From: Actinomycetota bacterium
Lineage (GTDB): Bacteria > Actinomycetota > Geothermincolia > Geothermincolales > RBG-13-55-18
NCBI GenBank assembly: GCA_028275245.1
Contig: JAPWVA010000100.1
Coordinates: 1-5,492, forward strand
DNA length: 5,492 bases
Reading direction: 5' to 3'
Of the stretch, positions 1 to 4,235 are shown in pieces (the stretch's first letter is position 1; every line of letters starts with the position of its first letter). A program made the translations under genes and the position numbers. The notes below the pieces were generated by a model. That model was not told the origin of the DNA, did no database searches, and saw nothing but the letters and a program-made list of their open reading frames with translations.

Positions 1-254
1 TGCCCAAGGGCAGCACAGTGACCATAACGGTGAGCAAGGGCCCGGCCACCGTGGTGGTGCCCAACGTGGTGGGCCTGGCCGAAGCGGCGGCCAGGAATAA
101 ACTGGAGGGGTTCGGCCTGCTGGTGGACGTCACCTATCGCACGGTCACCGACCCCGCCGATGACGGGATGGTGCTCAAGCAGGTCCCCACACCGGGCACG
201 GAGGTGATGCAGGGGGCCACCGTCAAGCTGGAGGTGGGAAAGAAGTCCGGCTGA
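1..254 (+). CDS. C-terminal fragment of a PASTA-domain protein (Ser/Thr kinase or penicillin-binding protein type)
   Basis: The frame is open from the left edge (first whole codon at 3) to TGA at 252-254, so the real start lies outside the window; the GTG at 18 is internal. The first codons, reading PKGSTVTITVSKGP, look like the last strand of one PASTA repeat. A complete PASTA repeat follows: VPNVVGL, a helix (AEAAARNKLEGFGL), then the G-x-V-x-x-Q-x-P-x-P-G motif (GMVLKQVPTPGTEV) and a closing strand ending KLEVGKKSG. PASTA repeats sit outside the cell and bind muropeptides or uncrosslinked peptidoglycan. They occur at the C-terminus of PknB/Stk1-type kinases and some class A or B penicillin-binding proteins. 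Which of these this is cannot be told, because no kinase or transpeptidase part is visible. The short hydrophilic tail directly after the repeat is typical of either. Confidence 0.88.
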   Translation, partial: PKGSTVTITVSKGPATVVVPNVVGLAEAAARNKLEGFGLLVDVTYRTVTDPADDGMVLKQVPTPGTEVMQGATVKLEVGKKSG

Positions 255-345
255 GGTGCCAACTGCTTCCAGCAGAGATGGCGCCCCGTTGCCCTTCCCT
301 TGCTTCACGCCCCGATTTCCGATTCCCCCCAGGCCATCGTGACAG

Positions 346-374
346 GGCCTTCCCCAACTTCCTTCCCTTATAAT
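346..374 (+). promoter_or_regulatory. Candidate sigma-70-type promoter for the radical SAM gene
   Basis: A perfect TATAAT lies at 369-374 in an A/T-rich patch that stands out from the G+C-rich surroundings. The hexamer 17 bp upstream (346-351) is a poor -35 match, so only the -10 is convincing. Transcription would start near 381 and leave a leader of about 95 nt before the TTG start at 477. Confidence 0.45.
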
Positions 375-382
375 TGATGAAA

Positions 383-437
383 CGACGGACGGGACGGATC
401 GGTGGGCGCGCCGGTTCCAGCTAGGTCGCCTCCGTCG
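383..437 (+). promoter_or_regulatory. Inverted repeat in the radical SAM gene leader
   Basis: CGACGGA (383-389) is perfectly complementary to TCCGTCG (431-437), which would close a 7-bp stem around 41 nt. The 8-bp palindrome GGCGCGCC (405-412) lies inside. The stem begins almost at the predicted transcription start and ends 24 nt before the Shine-Dalgarno site. I do not recognise a known riboswitch, and no cobalamin-riboswitch B12 box is visible. A role in translation or attenuation is inference. Confidence 0.25.
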
Positions 438-461
438 GGACAGGGAAGGCAGGATGATCCC

Positions 462-469
462 GGAGGTGA
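462..469 (+). promoter_or_regulatory. Ribosome-binding site that fixes the radical SAM start at TTG 477
   Basis: GGAGGTGA is near-perfect for the anti-Shine-Dalgarno and is followed by 7 nt and TTG. The upstream in-frame GTG at 402 has no comparable site and would add 25 low-complexity Pro/Gly/Ser residues unlike the family's N-terminus. Confidence 0.8.
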
Positions 470-476
470 AGTTCGC

Positions 477-1949
477 TTGGGAATCAAGGTCACCTTCCTA
501 TATCCCGATTTCTTCCAGTACGACGAGGAGCATTTCCTGCCCGAGGGCAGGATATACCTGGGCATCGCCTACCTTTCCGCTTACATCAAGCGGGAGGGTC
601 ACAGGACCTCCCTCTTGCACGTCACCCGGCCCCTCCGCAGGGAGGAGTTACTGGAGATGGTCCAGCGGGAGAACCCAGATCTCCTGGCCGTGTCCACCAC
701 AACCCACATGTTCCCCCACGTGCAGAAGTGGGTCAGCTGGGTTAAGGAGGAGATGGGAGATCTCTTCGTGGTGGGCGGCGGGGCCCACACCACCATAGAC
801 CCCGAAGGAGCCCTAAGGGACGCTCCCTTCGACGCGGTTTGCCTGGGGGAAGGCGAGGAGGCCCTGGCGGAACTGTGCGTCGCCCTGGATGAAGGAAAGG
901 ATCCCACCCGTATCGCGTCCCTCTGGGTCAGGAGAGGGGAGGAGATAGTCCGGAACCCAGTCCGTCCCCTGATAGAGAACCTGGACGAGCTTCCCTTCCC
1001 CGACCGTTCCATCTTCGACCCTGCCAACTTCTGCCCCCAGCAGCACGAGAGGGGAACCCTCATGGCCTCCCGAGGCTGTCCTTACAGCTGCACCTACTGT
1101 TCCAACCACGCCCAGAGGAGGATTTACCCCAACCAGGAGAGGTACGTGCGCTTCCACAGCGTGGACCGGGTAATGGAGGAGATCAGGGGGATAATCCGGG
1201 ATGACACGGAGGGAAGGCTACGCTACATACGCTTTGACGACGATATCCTCACCTTGGACCGAGATTGGTTCAGGGAGCTGGCCATGAGGTACCGGGAGGA
1301 GGTGAGCCTTCCTTTCATCTGTAACTCCAGGGTGAACCTCTTGGACGAGGAAACGGTGAGATTGCTGGCGGAGGCAGGTTGTTCCGTTGTCTGCATGGGC
1401 ATAGAGTGCGGAAACGAGGGAATGAGGAGGAAGGTGCTACGTAGGCACATGTCCAATTCCCAGATAGTGGAAGCTTTCCGCCTCTGCCGTAAATACGGCA
1501 TCAAGACGGTATCCACCAACATGGTTTCCCTTCCCGGCGAGGACCTGCATTGCCTGCTGGACACCATCAAGATAAACGCCCGGGCCAGGCCCCACTGCAT
1601 GCAGGTCTCCACTTACCATCCCTATCCCAACACGGAGCTGTACGAGTATTGCCGTAGCTTGGGACTTCTCACGGGAAGGCACGTGGACACCATCTTCGAC
1701 GGCAGGAGCGCCCTGGATGTGCCCCTTTTCCAGGAACCCGACTACCTCTTCGCCAAGCAGAAGTTTTACCCGCTGGCTGAGGTCTATTCCCGGCTTTACG
1801 AACTGGGTGGCCCCGGGAGGGTAGCGGAGCGCCTCCTCGACCGCTTGTTGGCGGCTAGGACCGTTCCCTGGGTTTTGAGGAGGCCATTGCTGGAGTTGAT
1901 AGCGGGCTGGGGGGACCGACACTCCCGCTTCGAGTGGATATATTACTGA
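477..1949 (+). CDS. B12-binding-domain radical SAM protein, function unassigned
   Basis: The 490-residue product begins GIKVTFLYPDFF, the usual first strand of a cobalamin-binding Rossmann domain (about 1-140). That domain also shows YLGIAYLSAYIKREGH, VVGGGAH (98-104) and CLGEGEEAL (122-130), which are hallmarks of BchE-like B12 radical SAM proteins. A linker with FPDRSIF (from 174) leads to the radical SAM core. There GCPYSCTYC gives the CxxxCxxC cluster (Cys201, 205, 208) that ligates the SAM-bound [4Fe-4S] centre. Further core motifs are FDDD (253-256), GIECG (308-312) and SLPGED (351-356). No DxHxxG cobalamin-ligand motif is seen, which is normal for this subfamily, and no C-terminal SPASM cysteine cluster. 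Relatives methylate, cyclise or ring-contract unactivated carbons of lipids, pigments and natural products, but the substrate here cannot be read from sequence. The start is TTG 477 behind GGAGGTGA. The gene stands alone, with 222 nt before it and 464 nt after. Confidence 0.93.
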   Translation: MGIKVTFLYPDFFQYDEEHFLPEGRIYLGIAYLSAYIKREGHRTSLLHVTRPLRREELLEMVQRENPDLLAVSTTTHMFPHVQKWVSWVKEEMGDLFVVGGGAHTTIDPEGALRDAPFDAVCLGEGEEALAELCVALDEGKDPTRIASLWVRRGEEIVRNPVRPLIENLDELPFPDRSIFDPANFCPQQHERGTLMASRGCPYSCTYCSNHAQRRIYPNQERYVRFHSVDRVMEEIRGIIRDDTEGRLRYIRFDDDILTLDRDWFRELAMRYREEVSLPFICNSRVNLLDEETVRLLAEAGCSVVCMGIECGNEGMRRKVLRRHMSNSQIVEAFRLCRKYGIKTVSTNMVSLPGEDLHCLLDTIKINARARPHCMQVSTYHPYPNTELYEYCRSLGLLTGRHVDTIFDGRSALDVPLFQEPDYLFAKQKFYPLAEVYSRLYELGGPGRVAERLLDRLLAARTVPWVLRRPLLELIAGWGDRHSRFEWIYY

Positions 1950-2043
1950 CCCGCCTGCTGACCCCCATGGGATATCGGCCCACCCGGAAGCCCGCAAGAA
2001 ACCGTACTGAGGAAGGGGCTGTGACGGTAGGCAGCGCAAGGTA

Positions 2044-2065
2044 TTTCCCTCCGGGAGGAGGGAGA
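2044..2065 (+). terminator. Hairpin after the radical SAM gene, possible weak terminator
   Basis: CCCTCC (2047-2052) pairs with GGAGGG (2057-2062) around a GGGA tetraloop, and flanking T/A and G/T pairs can lengthen the stem to about 9 bp. It lies 94 nt after the stop codon. There is no U tract, so this is not a classical intrinsic terminator. Confidence 0.25.
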
Positions 2066-2101
2066 CGACACCGCTAGCCGGGGTTCCCTTGTCGCGTGGG
2101 A

Positions 2102-2115
2102 TACCGGATCCGGTA
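2102..2115. repeat. Perfect 14-bp palindrome, possible operator
   Basis: TACCGGATCCGGTA is a perfect 7+7 palindrome. Its length suits a dimeric regulator, but it lies about 300 nt before the next gene start and no second full copy is seen in the window. A partial look-alike, ACCGATCCGG, occurs at 3900-3909 upstream of the MazG gene. Chance occurrence in G+C-rich DNA is possible. Confidence 0.3.
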
Positions 2116-2226
2116 ACGGGAGCCGTACGGGGGAAGCCGGCGCGCTGGGTCGAGGCGGGAAAGTGAGGGTTTTCATGCCGGGGGGTAGGACTTCAATACA
2201 GGGGGCCGAGGACCGATATCTTTAAT

Positions 2227-2247
2227 GAGGATTTTAGAGAGGATTTT
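2227..2247 (+). repeat. Short direct repeat GAGGATTTT x2
   Basis: GAGGATTTT occurs at 2227-2235 and 2239-2247, separated by AGA, a 12-nt period. The second copy runs straight into the inverted repeat TGCCGG-N9-CCGGCA (2247-2267). The local A/T content is higher than in the flanks. The spacing, close to one helical turn, could hold two protein subunits on one DNA face; this is inference. Confidence 0.35.
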
Positions 2248-2400
2248 GCCGGCGGATTTCACCGGCATGGGACACGAGGGCGAGATAGGGCCGGCGGACG
2301 CGATGAAGGAACCCCGGTTTTCGTGGTAGAAGGAATGCATGGGGAAGATCCCCTGAGGGCGAGGTGTTGTCTCAGGTCAGGACGGATGGCCTAGACTTCC

Positions 2401-2406
2401 AGGAGG
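2401..2406 (+). promoter_or_regulatory. Ribosome-binding site for the duplicated CxxC gene
   Basis: AGGAGG with 7 nt to ATG 2414, which fixes the start directly before the first CxxC knuckle. Confidence 0.85.
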
Positions 2407-2413
2407 TTGAGCC

Positions 2414-3484
2414 ATGGCGGGCGTCAAGCTCTGTCCGGAGTGCGGTGCCGCCCTCAGGCTGGTGAGGGAACATGAGTGGCTGGAAAACGGCACCATCATC
2501 CAAAGGAAGAACCCCGATCACCGCATGGTGTTCTTCGAGATCCACAACTTGGTGGGCACCTTCCGCGAGATCGAGAGCATCATCGGCATGCCCATAGAGC
2601 GCATCATAGTCGAGGCCAAGAGGAGGGCCACCTACGACTTCATCGACAAGGCCTATCCCTCCCTGGTGAAGTGGGTGGTGAGGGCCCTGGTGGGCGTGAG
2701 GCCGGTGGTGAGGAGCATCAGCGCGCTGGGAAAGGTGATGGGTTATGGGAACATAAGGCTGAAGTCGTTGCGCCGGGTGCACGGCAAGGGGGATTACGTG
2801 ACGGTCACGGTGGAAAACCCCTACTGTCTGGAGCTTTTTTGCGGGGACATGCTCGGCTCCTTCGAGGCCATTGACTTGAGGGAGGGAAGCGTTTCCTACC
2901 GGGAGGTCTCTCCTGGGACTTACGAGGTGACGGCCTTCATCTCCCGGCATCCGGTGGAATTACAGGAGAGGCTGCAGGCGCGGCCTTATTCCCGTAAGCC
3001 TGGAGACATACGGCTGGAGAGGTGCTCAGGTTGCGGAGGCCCGCAGGACTTGCGGAACTACCGTTGGGACACGGAAAGGGGGACGATAACCCACCGGGAC
3101 ACCGGTTGGAGGATGGCCATGTTCGGGCCCGCCACCGTGGACGTCATCTTCGAAGAGCTGGAGAAGGAGCTGGGGGAGGAGATCCCCAGGGTGGTGGTGG
3201 AGGCCCAGCGCCGTTTTGTGAAGAGCGGGGTGATGACGGCCAGGAACGCCCGTGGCTTCGGCGATTTTCGTGCCCAAATGGCCCTGCGGGGCCTGGGCAA
3301 CGTGGTGAGTTTCCAGGTGGACGAAAAGAAGCTTTCCATGCACATCGAAAACCCCTGCATGCACCTGCTCCTGGCCGGCCTCGCCCTGGGCATATACGAG
3401 GTGGCCTTCGGCGTCGAGGGAAGGGTGGACTGGCACTTGGACGATGAAGGCGACATGCACATCGAGGTGATGGCGCATACCTGA
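2414..3484 (+). CDS. Two-copy CxxC-module protein, V4R-like fold suspected, function unknown
   Basis: The 356-residue product is an internal duplication. Copy 1 (about 7-175) starts CPECG (Cys7, Cys10) and copy 2 (about 204-354) starts CSGCG (Cys204, Cys207). The copies share, in order, W22/W218, GTIIQR/GTITHR (26-31, 223-228), RMVFF/RMAMF (37-41, 233-237), IERIIVEAKRR/IPRVVVEAQRR (61-71, 257-267), GxGN (110-113, 293-296) and ENP followed by Cys (134-138, 312-315). Copy 1 has about 20 extra, mostly helical residues (roughly 80-105) that copy 2 lacks. Each copy has only one CxxC pair, half a zinc ribbon, so the two pairs might share one metal. The layout of a GMPIERIIVEAKRR-type helix, a glycine-rich turn, a V-x-V-x-N strand and a small-residue helix (GDMLGSF) recalls V4R/Bet3-type ligand-binding domains, but that is my inference. 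There is no signal peptide or membrane segment, so it is probably cytoplasmic. I do not recognise a named family. Confidence 0.9.
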   Translation: MAGVKLCPECGAALRLVREHEWLENGTIIQRKNPDHRMVFFEIHNLVGTFREIESIIGMPIERIIVEAKRRATYDFIDKAYPSLVKWVVRALVGVRPVVRSISALGKVMGYGNIRLKSLRRVHGKGDYVTVTVENPYCLELFCGDMLGSFEAIDLREGSVSYREVSPGTYEVTAFISRHPVELQERLQARPYSRKPGDIRLERCSGCGGPQDLRNYRWDTERGTITHRDTGWRMAMFGPATVDVIFEELEKELGEEIPRVVVEAQRRFVKSGVMTARNARGFGDFRAQMALRGLGNVVSFQVDEKKLSMHIENPCMHLLLAGLALGIYEVAFGVEGRVDWHLDDEGDMHIEVMAHT

Positions 3485-3559
3485 GGGACCAGAGCTTTCC
3501 GCGGAGGCACGCGTTGCGCGCGGCCTTGCCGCCGACCCCGCAGACCCGTTGGATGGACC

Positions 3560-3874
3560 TCATGGCCTTGACAGAAGGTTATCGGCGGCATCCTCGGGGC
3601 AGGAGCAGGGCGAGGAAGAACAGCGAGGACATCCTCCCGCGTACTTGGAAGCGGCTTTTTCCAGGTCCACCCCGGCCAGGTTGGCCAGGCTGCAAAGCCA
3701 AGCCAGGACATCCGCCATCTCTTCCCTTATTGCCTCCGGGTCCTTCTCCCTGAGAGCACGGGAGAGCTCTCCTACCTCCTCCACCAGCCAGGAAAAGGTG
3801 GCATGGATTCCCCGGCGGCCGTCCCTCCCCAGGTAGGTCCGGGCCATCAATTCCTGGAATTCCCCGATGGTCAT
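3560..3874 (-). CDS. MazG-like nucleotide pyrophosphohydrolase
   Basis: The 104-residue all-helical protein has the MazG-type metal-binding pattern: EEVGE (Glu32, Glu33, Glu36), then EEMADV (Glu51, Glu52, Asp55), matching EExxE...ExxD. These residues bind Mg2+ in enzymes that split (d)NTPs to NMP and pyrophosphate, usually to clear aberrant or excess nucleotides from the cytoplasm. The C-terminus carries a cysteine cluster after KYAGG (Cys82, Cys85, Cys90, Cys92; CPRC and PCSC). Similar tails occur in a subset of small single-domain MazG proteins and may bind a metal. The start is ATG 3872-3874, 6 nt after GGAGGT; a longer reading from 3946 would run into the divergent tRNA promoter and adds residues unlike the family. 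The gene converges on the one at 2414 with 75 nt between, where I see no U-tract terminator. Its own promoter must lie between 3887 and about 3960 but is not obvious. Confidence 0.88.
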   Translation of the reverse strand: MTIGEFQELMARTYLGRDGRRGIHATFSWLVEEVGELSRALREKDPEAIREEMADVLAWLCSLANLAGVDLEKAASKYAGGCPRCSSSPCSCPEDAADNLLSRP

Positions 3875-3880
3875 GTCTTC

Positions 3881-3886
3881 ACCTCC
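3881..3886 (-). promoter_or_regulatory. Ribosome-binding site that fixes the MazG-like start at 3874
   Basis: On the minus strand the sequence reads GGAGGT, 6 nt, ATG. No comparable site precedes the longer in-frame starts at 3946 or 3934. Confidence 0.85.
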
Positions 3887-3933
3887 GTGGTCGGGCGTAC
3901 CGATCCGGCAGGAAAGTGTTGCCCGGCGGGCCA

Positions 3934-3962
3934 TGGATATGCCCATCCGGCACTGCTATAAT
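3934..3962 (+). promoter_or_regulatory. Sigma-70-type promoter of tRNA-Leu
   Basis: TGGATA (-35, 4 of 6 matches, 3934-3939), a 17-bp spacer, then a perfect TATAAT (-10, 3957-3962). Transcription would start near 3969, about 15 nt before the mature tRNA. This is the best-formed promoter in the window and lies between the divergent MazG gene and the tRNA. Confidence 0.75.
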
Positions 3963-3983
3963 TTAAAACGCCCTTGGAAGTGG

Positions 3984-4070
3984 GGGCGAGTGGCGGAATT
4001 GGTAGACGCGCTGGGTTCAGGGTCCAGTGCTCGAAGGAGCATGCGGGTTCGAGTCCCGCCTCGCCCACCA
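3984..4070 (+). tRNA. tRNA-Leu, anticodon CAG
   Basis: The 87-nt gene folds as a class II tRNA. The acceptor stem is GGGCGAG (3984-3990) with CTCGCCC (4060-4066), discriminator A4067, and an encoded CCA at 4068-4070. The D stem is GCG/CGC (3993-3995, 4007-4009) with GG at 4001-4002 in the loop. The anticodon stem is CTGGG/TCCAG (4011-4015, 4023-4027, one G-U pair) around a loop with CAG at 4018-4020, which reads leucine codon CUG, common in high-G+C genomes. The long variable arm TGCTC-GAAG-GAGCA (4028-4041) is expected for leucine. The T arm is GCGGG-TTCGAGT-CCCGC (4043-4059). All arms pair, and no intron or disruption is seen. Confidence 0.98.
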
Positions 4071-4075
4071 GTTGG

Positions 4076-4102
4076 AAGGGGACGGCTTCCGCCGTCCCTT
4101 TT
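4076..4102 (+). terminator. Intrinsic terminator of tRNA-Leu
   Basis: GGGACGGC (4079-4086) pairs with GCCGTCCC (4091-4098) around a TTCC loop. A G-U pair and two A-U pairs extend the stem to 11 bp. TTTT follows at 4099-4102. It begins 5 nt after the encoded CCA, so the tRNA is a single-gene transcription unit. Confidence 0.9.
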
Positions 4103-4194
4103 AAAATGGGAGAAGAGGCGGGTAGCCTTGCGAAAGGCAAGCGGCGCCGGCGTACGTGGGTGCGGAGGCAGGAAAAGCGCCCTGGGTGGGGAAG

Positions 4195-4217
4195 GAAGAC
4201 GTGTAGGAAGGGTCTTC
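4195..4217 (+). promoter_or_regulatory. Inverted repeat just upstream of the CARDB-like gene
   Basis: GAAGAC (4195-4200) and GTCTTC (4212-4217) can form a 6-bp stem with an 11-nt loop. It ends 1 nt before the G-rich ribosome-binding site, so it could modulate translation or bind a regulator. It is short enough to be chance. No convincing promoter is seen between 4103 and 4235. Confidence 0.25.
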
Positions 4218-4218
4218 T

Positions 4219-4226
4219 GAGGGGGG
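4219..4226 (+). promoter_or_regulatory. Ribosome-binding site for the TTG start at 4236
   Basis: GAGGGGGG, then 9 nt, then TTG. An in-frame TGA at 4218-4220 rules out any earlier start, and the next in-frame start codon falls inside the membrane segment. Confidence 0.6.
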
Positions 4227-4235
4227 TTTCCGGAG

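Larger units (their letters stand above)
1950..2413. other. 464-nt intergenic region without a convincing gene
   Basis: No frame on either strand shows a plausible protein with a ribosome-binding site. What it holds, in order: a hairpin (2047-2062), a 14-bp palindrome (2102-2115), the 8-bp palindrome CCGTACGG further on, a 9-bp direct repeat GAGGATTTT with a 12-nt period (2227-2247), an inverted repeat TGCCGG/CCGGCA (2247-2252 and 2262-2267), a second copy of GCCGGCGGA (2248-2256 and 2290-2298), a small hairpin GGGGA/TCCCC (2341-2353), and CCTGAG/CTCAGG (2352-2357 and 2371-2376). A TTTAAT at 2221-2226 is one base from a -10 consensus but has no clear -35. The stretch likely contains the end of the radical SAM unit and the control region of the gene at 2414. 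Confidence 0.6.

Noticed and set aside
339..344. GTGACA as the -35 partner of TATAAT 369-374
   Set aside because: It matches 5 of 6 consensus bases, but the 24-bp spacer is too long for a sigma-70 promoter.
255..345. Pyrimidine-rich stretch after the PASTA gene as a terminator
   Set aside because: Only a 4-bp stem (CTGC/GCAG) is present and there is no U tract; nothing else recognisable is seen.
402..476. N-terminal extension of the radical SAM protein from GTG 402
   Set aside because: There is no Shine-Dalgarno site before 402, the composition is Pro/Gly/Ser-rich, and it lies upstream of a near-perfect site serving TTG 477.
1437..2039. Minus-strand open frame opposite the radical SAM C-terminus
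   Set aside because: Its composition is that of an antisense frame, it has no ribosome-binding site, and the plus strand encodes conserved radical SAM motifs over most of it.
2163..2225. 20-codon open frame (GTG to TAA) in the intergenic region
   Set aside because: It has only a weak purine stretch before it and no recognisable sequence; a chance frame of this size is expected.
2367..2397. TTGTCT / TAGACT as a promoter for the gene at 2414
   Set aside because: The spacer is 19 bp, both boxes match only 4 of 6, and transcription would start inside the ribosome-binding site.
3875..3946. Extended MazG-like protein starting at 3946 on the minus strand
   Set aside because: It would overlap the tRNA promoter, has no ribosome-binding site, and the added residues do not fit the family. 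GGAGGT with ATG 3874 is clearly better.
3984..4070. tRNA-Leu as an integration (att) site
   Set aside because: No duplicate of the tRNA 3' end, integrase gene or composition break is seen on either side; an intact terminator follows directly.
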